Positions 33,871 through 43,841 of a stretch of DNA of 64,000 bases are shown piece by piece. The notes beneath the pieces are model-generated. The model was not told the DNA's origin and ran no database searches. It was given only the letters and a program-made list of their open reading frames with translations. A program made the translations under genes and the position numbers. Origin of the DNA: Blasia pusilla (lineage: Eukaryota > Marchantiophyta > Marchantiopsida > Blasiales); NCBI GenBank assembly GCA_050084515.1, contig CM114274.1:2232001-2296000 (forward strand), read 5' to 3'. The stretch's first letter is position 1, and every line of letters starts with the position of its first letter.

Positions 33871-36650
33871 TCTATCCGGGAAGTGTTCAGGGGTGGAGAG
33901 GTTCAACCGGAGAGGGAAAGGTTGGATGCTTTCCATTGGCAATAGTCTGTGACCCGGTACACGAAATCTTGCATCAAGGAGAATAAGAGGACAGAGCATG
34001 TCACTCTACTCCAAGGCTGCAAGGATAGCAAAACCTTGAAGCATGCCATGGAATGCCAGGAAGAACTTCATGGGTGGTGGAGGAAGCATGCGATTGAGGG
34101 GAAGTACAAAGAGTTGTGCTCTTGGTTGAGTTGATGGACTGTACGTATGAGACAATGGGGAAACTTCATGCGGCAGGTGAGTTCACTATTTTGTCTTGTC
34201 AAGCTCACGCTGAGAATTGTTTGTAAAGTTGCAGCTCAGGTTGAGAAGCGTGGGAACTATAGGGATTTCAAACCGAAGAAACCAAGCAAGTTGTCGGATG
34301 CGACGGGTTGCCCGAGTGTGCAACCCGACGGGTCGTAGAGTCGTTCATGGGATGCCTCAGCCTTGCAACCCGTCTGAATCCGACGGGTTGCAGTAGGTGG
34401 GTTTAGGTTGCAACACGTCGAGACCCGACGGGTCGCAGAGTCGTTCATGGGATGCCTCGGCCTTGCAACCCGTCTGGTTCCGACGTGTTGCAGTAGGTGG
34501 GTTTAAGGTTACAACACGTCGGGACCCGACGGGTCGCAGAGTCGTTCATGGGATGCCTCGGGCCTGCAACCCGTCTGGTTCCGACAGGTAGCTTATTTCT
34601 TTGACTCCTGAGTTATTTTCATTCCCTTCTAACATTACCGTCGTTGCAGGGATTGAACGTTCATGAAAATGCCCTCTGCCCCAACACTAGTGGAGCAGAA
34701 AGTGTTCATTCCTCCTTGAGGTCGTCACAAGCATGCCAATGAATTTCACTTGTGGAGGCATGCCAACAAGACCAGGCAAGAGCAATGCTTCAGTCTGCAG
34801 CATCCCATATCTTCCTCACAAAAAGCATAACGAAAGGAAGGGGTCCGTTGATCTACGAGCTCTATGTCAGGGCGGCTGTGAGATCTGGTGATGAAAAAAT
34901 GTATGTGGAAGCCTTCAACCAGTGCGTAGCTAGAACTCCCCTCGAGCAAGACGTACATATTGGTGGGGATATTTGTGGGCGGGTTTCAAGACGTCCCATA
35001 TAGATGGTGGTAGAGCAGTCCGAGCGAGACTCGTGGAGACCAGATAAGTATCTTGACTTCAGGCAGGTGAAAAGGCAGCATTGAGGAACGAATCCGGTGA
35101 TTGATTTGGATGAGGAAATTACGCCGCCCACGTATTCGGGGACCCCGGACCCGTCCCAAATCCGTGATGGAGTTACTTCTCCAAAATCAGTGAATGTTTT
35201 ATTTCAAAAGCCCTCCGTTCTTTGGAAGTTCGCAACGATCATCCTTTGGGGTGGTTCAACAATATGGGATTCCGGTAATGGAGGTGGATTACAACCTAAA
35301 ATGGTGGCATATATCTCGGAGCAACCCAGGACGTGCACCCACTTGCAGGGCAGGATCTGATGGCATTAGGAGAGCATGCGGCACTTTCCTAAATAAGAAT
35401 TGTACAAGGACTCGACGACCACTGCCTGGGTTTTGGGGACTCAAAACCTTTGATCGTTTCACGAGGACCTGGGATCAATTGAAGTACTTCTTCTACCCAA
35501 ATGAATCTTGCGCTTTCCGCAAGTCTTATCCGGCTGCCATTGGAGCTCCGGGGAATACCCCCACGATTTGGCCCATCGCCGCAGGTACGAACTGCACTCA
35601 AGACGAAGTGGACAATCTTACAAGTGCCGATTTCAGACTCGTAGACGGGGAAAGTTCGGAGCATGTTCGCATTACAAAGACCTTCGCATTTCGTATTCAA
35701 CCCAAGATTGATGTCAACATGTACCCGGAGAAGGTGGATGATCTCAATCCACTATTTCTGTTTGAGTCTAGAAATGGGGTGAAGAGAAACAGAATGTGTA
35801 GGCCAACGGTGGAGAGAGCAAAGCGAATTGCATCAACTCGAGAGGCAAAAATGGAGATCATCGCCACAAAAGATGTCTTGAGTGGCAATGGAATAGGAAG
35901 GATGTATTGGGTCAGGAACAACATTGTAAATTCAAGTGTCATAGGGGTGTATGTGGTGCACATCTGTTGCTTTCCCACATGCTCATGTGATGACTTTGTC
36001 CAAAGAGAGACAAGTGGCAAAGGTATTTCCCTTGTAAGCACATGTACTATGTGTTGCTGGTAGTTTTAAGAGAGTCGGAGGTAGGAGTAGGAATCCACCA
36101 ACCAATTCTGTCCCTCAAAGAAGTGCGAAGTATTTTAAACAAACCACTTTGAGGATGCAAAATGAGGTTTTAGATTGTACTTTCATTTTTCAAGAACCTT
36201 CACTTTGAGCTTGAACTCTATTCAGCCCAGGGCAAATGGTAGATTGTTTCCAGACCTTGGATGGAAAAAGTGATTGATTCCACACTTATGATTCCACTGA
36301 TTTTTCAGTTTTGTATATTTTGTGCAATTTGCAACCGGGCCGCATAAAAAAAGCGGCAATTCTATTTTTTACTTTGAACCTGCCCAACCAGAAACTAAGG
36401 CGGTGTCGGACTCAGATGGGTTGCCAAAATATGGAAGAGAAAAAAAAACTTGTGGGACTGCTTAATAACTGAACAAAAAAATGCAAAAAAAATTCACACA
36501 AAAAGTTTCCTTTCTTCAACCCAATGGAAACTCTCTTCAAAAAAAAGTATCTATTTCGGTTGAAGGTAGTTTCCTCTCTCCTCTCTCCTCTCTTCCTCTC
36601 TCCTCTCTTCCTCTTCTCTTACCGCACCTCACATTCTTACAAAGGCATTG
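33850..36650 (+). pseudogene. SWIM zinc-finger gene copy captured between LTRs
   Basis: Blocks in order: WISIREVF, HVTLLQGCKDSKTLKHAMEC, WWRKHAIEGKYKELCSWLS (to about 34134), an intron-like gap (about 34175-34649, starting CAG/GTGAGT and ending GTTGCAG/GG) filled with palindromic repeats, a block around 34700-35000 (the product in the other copy is RSGDEKMYVEAFNQ), then a 289-residue frame 35194-36063 with TWDQLKYFFYPNESCAFRKS, RIQPKIDVNMYPEKVDDLNP, RMYWVRNNIVNSSVIGVYVV and CSCDDFVQRETSGK. The second half of the SWIM finger (Cys-x-His) is shifted out of frame after that Lys. The frame from 35194 is longer than in the copy at 27733-28398. Function unknown. Confidence 0.6.
34280..34600. repeat. 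Three ~100-bp tandem units with palindromes (array 2)
   Basis: The segment TCGTTCATGGGATGCCTC recurs at 34341, 34441 and 34542. Each unit also has a palindrome of the GCAACCCGTC(C/T)G family (one at 34364-34391) and an ACCCGACGGGT core. It sits within the presumed intron of the captured SWIM gene. Confidence 0.9.
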
Positions 36651-36721
36651 TCTAGAGATAAGTTTGAGATGTTTAGAAATGATTTAGGCATTAGAGATAT
36701 CGATATGAGCTTGAGAGGGAT

Positions 36722-37032
36722 TATTGAAGATTGAGTTACAGTCAAGCTCATGAGACACCTCAACTGCTACATTTGGTACTCACACAAAGTAGGGAAGCTT
36801 AATCTTGGTTAGTCAATTAAGCGCGATTATCTTAACTAGGGTTAGTTAATCACAGTTAATCTAACTCGAGACTATGGTTAAGGTTAGGGTTAGGGTTGCC
36901 TGTACTACCCTATATAATTGAGAAGGGGACCGGCCTCCATTCATTCTCTCATCGCAAATTTCGTTCTCCATGGTGGTGTGTGAGTGTGAGAGCCGTTTCC
37001 CACCAGTTAGGCTTGTTTAGCAATTTTCCACA
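36722..37032 (+). repeat. 3' LTR of the copia-like element
   Basis: Direct repeat of 32388-32699 with a handful of differences. Followed by GAAAG (37033-37037), the second target-site copy. Confidence 0.88.
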
Positions 37033-37037
37033 GAAAG

Positions 37038-37685
37038 AAGAGTGAGAAGGGGATCGGTCGGGTTGTAATAAGATAAGAGTTGCGTTAGGAGAATGCTATG
37101 CAACCCGTCAAAGTCCGCCAGGTTGCTGTACTGATCCCAAACCCTATCCAATTGAAACCCGTCGGAATCCGATAGATTGCACGCGCCATTCTGGTCCACG
37201 GTCGTTTTACTCCAACGGTCGACGATCGTTGTCTCCTAACGGTCCTCTGTGACCGTCGACTGAACGGTTGAGATCCAACAACTTCGAAAGTATATAAGAA
37301 CTTCTTTCGACCTCTTTCAGTTTTTTCATTTTCAATGATTTAGCAAGAGCTTCTCTCCCCTACGAGAACTTAATCGGTTGGTAGTTAATTTATGGGACGT
37401 TCTCCCTAGTGCGATTTCCCGCGAAACGATTGGTGACCCTTCAGCTGGAAGGTGACGAAGGTTTGGGTGGGAACCCTTTGAGGTGCGACGGTCAGGTTGA
37501 GCTCGACTCTTATTGTCCATATTCGGATCGATCGCATGATACGTCTTCAACATCGACAATGCCTTGAAAAAAGTCCCAAGCCAACAAGGGTGGCAGCTTC
37601 TCTCCCATCTCCGTTGGCACTCCTAAGTCGGTTGCTCATCCTCGATGCTCGCCCTGGAAATACGGCAAGAAGAGATTGTGGAGCG
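37038..37685. other. No gene recognised; two diverged palindromes
   Basis: Palindrome relatives near 37097 and 37157. A TATATAAGAAC motif at about 37292 could be a promoter of an unidentified repeat. No coding pattern. Confidence 0.4.
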
Positions 37686-38331
37686 TGTCGTGCACATACA
37701 TATCGCTACACAACATACATCGCTGTCACTGAACACACACATAAACACGCACGATCCCATGCTAACTCATGGCATCCAAACAACAAGACAAGAAGTACCA
37801 AAATATCTCCAATTTAAATAAGATCCAATCTCTCTCACAACACCATAATTCTCATATGTGTGCACTCTCACATGTCTCTCTCAATGTCAAACCAAACCCA
37901 TTCTCCTAATGAGAGGCTTGGGTTATACACACAAGGCAAGCAAGACCATAGCTCCGCAGCCTCATGCCAAGAGGTTCACCAAAGAGAGAATGAGCTCTTA
38001 AGCTCTCTCTCCTTGAGGTATACCCCTCCCCTCTCCCAAGCTCTCACCATGGTAACCTATACTCCCAAGTCACCTCCTTGGTTCTTGACTTGATGTAGGA
38101 AGTTAAGGGCCACTTACCAAAAATATAAAGTTGAGCATAAACTCAAAATGGTACTTACCTAAAATAGTAAGTTCCTCAATATGGTTCCAAATAAGCCGAA
38201 ACGAAGGGGAAACCTGCTCTCTCACGTTTTCCGGGGCCTCATCATGTCATCCTCGGCCTACTGAGCATGTCCTCCACTACTCATGAAGGCGCTCTACTAG
38301 ATCTCACCGATATATCCTAAAAGACGTGACA
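37686..38331 (-). repeat. Isolated family M LTR (646 bp)
   Basis: Plus-strand ends TGTCGTGCACATAC and AAGACGTGACA, giving TGTC...GACA. It contains the tail module (37686-37811) and the LTR core. The five bases on each side (GAGCG, AGTAG) do not match, so it is not a clean solo LTR. Confidence 0.7.
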
Positions 38332-38339
38332 AGTAGGAG

Positions 38340-40690
38340 AGAGAAATAGAGTTGCGCATGCAGGAACTTGAGGCAAAGCTCGCCCTCGAAAAGCAAGCAA
38401 AGCTTAACGAAAAACAAGTGGCTCAGGCAAACAAGGTGGAGAGAAAGAGAATTGCAAACGAGCTAAAATAGAAGAAGCAGTAGGATGCCCTCTTCAAGAA
38501 GAAAGAATTGGCTAGAGCGCGTAAGAAGAAGGTTGTGACAACGGAAGTGGAAAGCCCACCACGTCCCACGAATAGTGTTGAAATGGTGCATGTCGAATCT
38601 TTGAAATCCAGCAGTCAAATGGAAGAGGCCAACGCTGGCGATATTGCAAGCGGTGAGCAGGAGAAGAGGACCGCAAGTGTAGAGATGGTCGACATCTCAA
38701 GATTGATTTCTAGAGGAGACACAACGTCATTCTTTAACCCTCTAGAAGAAATTGACCTTTTCATCGTGGATGAATATCCTGTAAAGGAACCTGTCAAAAC
38801 TTGACGATTGCCATCTGATATGAATTCTAACACAGGATTGAATATTGCAGGATCGCTTCAGAAGGGAATACGACGCACCAATGGATCTAGGAATGCAACA
38901 TGGTGAAGAAGGTGCTTACAACGCATCCTCCTTTCGTGAGCATCTCTTCCACCAATTTTTTTGGGAGAAAAATTGGTGGAAGAGATGCTCACAAAAGGAA
39001 CACAGATAAAGAAGAAAACTTGGGCAAACACCTTCATTTCACAAGATGTTGCAGTTACAATTCTTTGCTGGTCTAAAATCCCATAGCTAAGATAAGTGCT
39101 CAACTAGAGTTGGAGCATAGGGAGAAGGTTGCAGCAGCGAAGCGAGTGAAATTCATCCAGGCTGTAGTGGCGGAGGCGACAAAATATACAGCCAGCAAGA
39201 TGCAGAGGTACACTGCTATGTGCTGAACCCTAACCTCGGCCCATACTTCTACAAGGAGTTGAAGGCCATTATCAAACGCCAACAAAAGAGGGACAAAGAT
39301 CCCCATGCATGCTTAGGAGGAGAGAAGGTGTCTCTAGATTGCGTGCGCAGGTTTGCTCTTTCCGAGCTTTTGAAATTTAGGAGAATCACACTGATGAAAT
39401 TTAGTCTTGAGGGGACGGGGGTGGAGAAGAAGGCGGTACACCACCCGCCAGGGGTTTCGGACCCTATCATTTCTTCGTGGCTCAGAGAATGGTCATTCCG
39501 GGATGCATTGAGGGTGCTCAAAAATCCATGATTGGGAGTCTTCAAGCAGAGCTCCAAAAGATTGATCCAATTCTGAAAGAGGCTGACCTTGAGTCAACTT
39601 CAGATTACAAACTTTGGCTAGAGGACGCCCGTGATAAGCCGGCAAAAAACTCGGGATTCCTTCTTATGTTCTAAAAATAGATTGTGCCGCAAGCAAATCT
39701 TGACAAGGAGGAGATAGGCGACCCCGAAAAGAGGGATTTTGCCAAGAAGAAGAGGATTTCCTAGAGGAAGCGGTAGAGTCCTCCCGCCAAAGAGCATCAC
39801 AAAGGATGGTGTACAGGTTTCTCGTATTCAGTATGAATGTAAGTACCTAGAGCAAGTATCCAGCCGCTTGCAAATTGTGGGCAACAATTCCACATGGAGA
39901 TGGCCCAAGAGATGACAGATTAGGAGGTCCTCAATTGTCCAATCTGGTTGGACTACAACAACCCAAGAGGAGTAGGCTCTTGAGACCGCTGATCTGGTGT
40001 CAAGGTCGTCCCAGCCAAGGACAAGTCAACAACGGGTCTCAAGGTGTAGGCGAAAAGATCTAGGTAGTCTAAGGCTACATCCTCGAGGCGGGAAGGATGG
40101 GAAAGGGGAGGAGAAAAATAGACGCGTGTTGATCGGAGGTTATTGAGACCCCGACAAGCAGGCAACCAATTCGTGAAAAATGAAAACGTGAGAGGTCAGG
40201 TACCTCGGAGTTAGGAAACAAAGGTGTCGAATATTCTCCGTCATCCTTGGGCAAGCCGAGGGATGGCACGAGGAGGAGCACAATCCTCCTACATCAGACC
40301 TCGATCCAAGATGAACTTGAGAAATTCTTGAGTCAAGAGTCCATCATTGCCCTCGAGAAGCTCACAGTCTTGGGACGAAAGCTTCTTCGAAATTGCCACG
40401 CTCCATGGACTGTGAATGGGGTAGTTGAGGATGCTGTAGTGGACCTCCTCAATGCAAACTTGCCACTCGCATTTAGGTTGTGGGATGATAACCCACAGGA
40501 CTCTCTCCTAGACTGGAACATTGCTCTTACTTACGACCATATTGCTTTGCTGTTCTCCTTTGCCAACACATACATGAGTGACAAGGGATGCTTCCATGTT
40601 TTGACTGGAGGAAGCGCAGACGAGCTCTTCAACCTTCAGTGTGTCACGAGATCACTCAAGTGGCATACGACGTAGTCTTGGGTAGTTAGG
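38340..40690 (+). pseudogene. Unrecognised decayed protein gene
   Basis: A chain of plus-strand frames: a lysine-rich, coiled-coil-like start (38350-38520), an acidic segment (38508-38804), a block at about 39100-39530 (LELEHREKVAAAKRVKFIQA, NPNLGPYFYKELKAIIK, FALSELLKFRRITLMKFSLE), one at 39530-39674, and one at 40247-40675 (EDAVVDLLNANLPLAFRLWD, LDWNIALTYDHIALLFSFAN). The last block vaguely recalls an amino-methyltransferase (a D-x-P-x box followed by W-D/N and an F/YA helix), but the box reads DDNPQD and I would not name it. Stops and shifts separate the blocks. It might be the internal part of the element whose LTR is at 37686, or another repeat. Confidence 0.35.
38937..38991. repeat. Perfect 24-bp inverted repeat with 7-nt loop
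   Basis: Left arm 38937-38960 (TGAGCATCTCTTCCACCAAT...) pairs exactly with 38968-38991; loop TTGGGAG. The pairing extends outwards with few mismatches (TCCTTT / AAAGGA). Confidence 0.95.
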
Positions 40691-40749
40691 AATGACTACC
40701 CCTTGAGATCTCCAACAAATTAATCAACTACGGCTAAGTGATAAAAAAA

Positions 40750-40960
40750 CATATGCACCACGAATGCAACCCTTTAGATTCACACGGCTTGCTTATATGT
40801 TAAGTTTTTATATTTTGCAACTCGTCGGATTCCGACAGGTTGCAAAGGGCTTTGTTTTTTTTAGCCTTTTTTGGAACTTGTCGGATTCCAACAGGTTGCA
40901 GAGAGCTTTTTTTTTTTGAGCCTTGTTTGCAACCCGTCGGACTATCTAGGGAAAAAAAAT
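40750..40960. repeat. Four diverged 27-nt palindromes
   Basis: Variants at about 40766, 40818, 40873 and 40928 (the last cut short). Same arm, GCAAC(C/T)CGTCGGA, as in arrays 1 and 2. Confidence 0.8.
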
Positions 40961-41399
40961 TATTGTATGCGGAGTGAGCGGCTATGTTGCCGATAGGTTT
41001 TTAAGTAGGTGAGAATTGGCAGGAACCCCTAATGAGTTTTTGGGAAATTTGGGGAGAAGGGGGGCTAGGGGGGTTGGGGACTTGGGCCCTTGGGCCCTTG
41101 GGGGTGTACAAGGCCAAATCTTGGCCGTCGAGAGGGCTAAGGGCAAGGGGGGCGGCGGGGTTGGGAAGTTAAGGCTAAAGGAAGCCTGTGCCGCCTCCAT
41201 GGCCGCAACAGACAGCGGACTAAGGGAGCCCTCTAGAGTCCAGCCTAGACTCCAGAGTCTAGACTTCCGAGGGGTAGTGTCCGCAAGCCCACACTCTCAT
41301 TTCATTTTGTATGTTTTTGTTTGTAACCGTAGTGTATTGAGTCCGCTCCGTACGTGAGACGGCGTGAGTCCTTTGCTCGTATTGTTGTTGACTCTCGTT
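40961..41399. other. No gene recognised
   Basis: G-rich plus strand (41040-41170) without protein similarity I can identify. Confidence 0.4.
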
Positions 41400-41614
41400 C
41401 CCTCGGATTCTCAGTTTATCACTACACATCTCAGATTGCATTGCCTCTCCAAATCTGCTCTTCAGTTGAGTCCCCTCGAATTCTCAGGTTGTCACTACCA
41501 TCTGAGATCACATTGCCTCTCCAAATCTGCTCTTTAGTTGAGTCCGTTTGGATTCTCAATTATCACTACAATCTCACATCGCATGCCTCTCCAAATCTGC
41601 TCTTCAGCTGAGTA
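41400..41614. repeat. Three tandem ~71-bp units
   Basis: Units starting at 41400, 41473 and 41544, each with a GGATTCTCA-type start and CTCTCCAAATCTGCTCTTCA near the end. Confidence 0.9.
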
Positions 41615-41659
41615 CCCTTGCATTGTTGCTCTCAGTGCTCTATGTAGTGTATGCTCTCA

Positions 41660-42040
41660 TGTCGCGACCCTCATAACCAAACAACACCAAATAGGCGCCA
41701 AGCGAAACATCAGAACTCAAGTGAACTCACGCTGTGAGGTTTCCGCTTTGGAGAGGCGTTTGGAAAGGTCTCTTGGAAAAGTCTAAGAGACGAAACGTGA
41801 AATAGAGTTGTGCATTTCATGCGTTAGTGGTCATGACTAGGAAACCTAGACCAAACGCGAGCCAAGACTTGAGATGAGTAGAGTCTTGGGAGGTTGGTTG
41901 CCAAAGAGGTGAGAACCAGTTTGGAACACGACTAGCGTTTGGGAGAATTTGATTGTGTTTAGGACCATAACGTTGAGCTCCAAGATGCGTTCGAGAAAAA
42001 TAAGGGCACGTTGGAAAGCTTATCTTATTAAGATAAAATA
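41660..42040 (+). repeat. Chromovirus LTR fragment (left part)
   Basis: Starts TGTCGCGACCCTCATAACC and follows 14310-14690 closely, then breaks off in a short duplicated segment (GGGCACGTTGGAAAGCTTAT / GGGCGCGTTTGGAAAGCTTA) where the family M LTR begins. Confidence 0.85.
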
Positions 42041-42059
42041 AGGGCGCGTTTGGAAAGCT

Positions 42060-42420
42060 TATACTTACCAAAAATAGAAAATCGATCATATATTCAAAAT
42101 GGTACTTACCTAAAATAGTAAGTTTCTCAATATGGCACCAGATGAGCCAAAATGAAGGGGAGACCTGTTCTCTCAGGTTTTCCGGGGCCTTTGTAGGTCA
42201 TCCTTGACCTCCTAGGCCTGTCCTCCACTACTCTTGAAGACGCTCTACTAGATCTCACCGATCTATCCTAAAGGACGTGAGAGCAATCGTGCGCATACAC
42301 ATCGCTACACAACATACATCGCTCTCACCGAACACAAACACGCACGATCCCATGCTAACCCATGGCATCCAAACAACGAGACAAGAAGTACCAAAATATC
42401 TCCAATCACCCCCCTAGCTG
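42060..42420 (-). repeat. Family M 3' LTR fragment, tail module and polypurine tract (copy B)
   Basis: LTR core 42060-42280 (ends GGACGTGAG), tail module 42285-42407, then CACCCCCCTAGCTGG, a polypurine tract on the minus strand. The outer part of the LTR is replaced by the chromovirus LTR fragment. Confidence 0.7.
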
Positions 42421-42592
42421 GTGGTTAGGTCCCTCTAACTCCAGATAGCCATCTATCCCTATCTACCATGACATACATCTCTCGGACGCTAAGAGCAAGA
42501 AGGTCGGGTGCTCATGTGGCCCCATCGTTAGTCGCCTTTATGTCATCTATGTCAGAGAAAAAGTCGGGATCGAAACCTACCTAGTATCTCCT

Positions 42593-43108
42593 CTATGTAC
42601 ATCTGGGACACATCCATCGTCCCCGAGGAACCCTAGTGAGAGGTGGCGTTAGACATGCCATATGCCAACCTCTCGAACAACCATCACAGACTAGCATTGT
42701 GGCCGCACCACGGGCACAACCACACAACATACAACGCAAGCATGCAGGAACTACTGCTAAGCTTGGATCCACTGTACCATCAATGTTAGGAAGGTGACAT
42801 GGTGCACAATTACGCATATGGTCCTTCCATACCATACCATCGCGTCCCTCTAGCAAGAGAACACCAGATGGCAAAACGTCACGCACTCTCAAGATAGTGC
42901 GCCATGCACTCATATCCAACGTTGTCGGTGCCGTCTGTTGCAAGTAGACATAATCTCCCTGATGAAACCTCTGGATAGTTGGTTGATAACCACTACCCCG
43001 AATAGTCACATACCTCAACGTATCCCGATGTTGCGCAATCGCCAAGTTCTCGAACCCCATGAGCATCACTCTTCGAAACAACTCAGCCCTCTCAGAACAT
43101 GCTCGCAT
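42593..43108 (-). pseudogene. Integrase C-terminal region ending in a PHD finger (copy B)
   Basis: 172-residue frame ending the polyprotein. It starts with ELFRRVMLMGFENLAIAQHR and DYVYLQQ (integrase C-terminal barrel region) and ends in a C4HC3 PHD finger: CMLC, LVCDGC, GWHMAC, GRWMCPRC, with the Trp before the last pair that is typical of PHD fingers. The stop follows directly after CPRCT. PHD fingers read histone H3 tails, often by the state of Lys4. In chromoviruses this position holds a chromodomain. The frame itself is intact; the copy is dead because of damage elsewhere. Two other copies in the window (6337-6702, 5009-5314) carry the same finger in decayed form, so it belongs to the family. 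Confidence 0.85.
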
Positions 43109-43841
43109 CTATACATCTAGGTCATTAAGGTCCAGCACCTCACCAGCATCTCGACGAATGGCCGCAGGTAAATCTGGCTCTCGGCCATAAAGTAGCAAGT
43201 ATGGTGAAAAAGACGCTAAGGATGCCGGCCTGCTGAATTTGTATCCCATCGCCAACCATGGCAACTGGAGGTCCCAATCTCCTTGGTGACCTCTCTGCAA
43301 GCCATACTTGCGTAAACTCCTCTTCACCGTCTGCACAACTCTCTCCGCTAATCCATCCGCCTCGGGATGATCTCGCAAAGTCAAGCGGTGGTCGATCAAC
43401 GCCTGATCACACAAGGCTTGGAACTCACCGCAAACTCGGTACCCTGGTCTGTCAACACCTCAGCCGATGCGCCATAATGACTCAACACTCTATCAAGGAA
43501 GGCATAAGCTACTCCCTCACTCGCTTTGTTAGGCAATGCAACCAACTCGATCCACTTCGAGAAGTGCTCAATCATCATCAACACATAACGATTGTGACGC
43601 TCCGTCAAAGGCAAAGGTCCTGCAAAATCCAAACTCCATCTATATCCTAAGCCCATAATCGGTAATAGATGCAACTGTGGAGTCGGAGCATTGAATGATG
43701 CTCGGACCCGATCACACACCATGCACCTGGCAACAAACTGTTGAACGTCAGTCTGCATGCCTCGCCACCAATATTAAATCTAGAGCAAGTTGTACGTCGC
43801 TTCACCCCAAAGTGACCCAACTCCTCGTGGGCATGATGCAC
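43109..43841 (-). pseudogene. Integrase zinc domain and DDE core (copy B)
   Basis: In element order: an HHCC zinc domain (HEELGHFG, then CMVCDRVRA), the core with first Asp in WSLDFAGPL and second Asp in EVLTDQGTEF (frame 43758-43396), then after a frame change near 43405 the Glu region HPEADGLAERVVQTVK and the C-terminal part of the core (43414-43109). All three acidic residues are present. The frameshift prevents a full product. Confidence 0.85.

Larger units (their letters stand above)
32383..37037 (+). mobile_element. Ty1/copia-like LTR element carrying gag plus a SWIM gene
   Basis: Complete by structure. The 5-bp target duplication GAAAG sits at 32383-32387 and 37033-37037, with direct LTRs at 32388-32699 (312 bp) and 36722-37032 (311 bp) sharing both ends (TATTGAAGA...TTTTCCACA). 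A primer-binding-site-like TGCTATCAGAACG follows the 5' LTR and a purine run (GAGAGGGAT) precedes the 3' LTR. Inside is a copia-type gag piece (33209-33870) and then a copy of the SWIM gene also seen at 27.2-31.6 kb. There is no protease, integrase, reverse transcriptase or RNase H, so it is non-autonomous and must have been mobilised by a helper. Confidence 0.85.

Noticed and set aside
34280-34600. CRISPR-like alternation of repeats and spacers
   Set aside because: The repeats are ~100 bp long and tandem, the palindromes vary, and the genome is eukaryotic with spliceosomal introns. No cas genes.
37681-38336. Clean solo LTR with target duplication
   Set aside because: The flanking pentamers GAGCG and AGTAG do not match, so a recombination or truncated copy is as likely.
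40247-40675. Firm call of an adenine-N6 methyltransferase
   Set aside because: The resemblance rests on a few residues and the D-P-P-Y box is not intact; kept only as a low-confidence observation.
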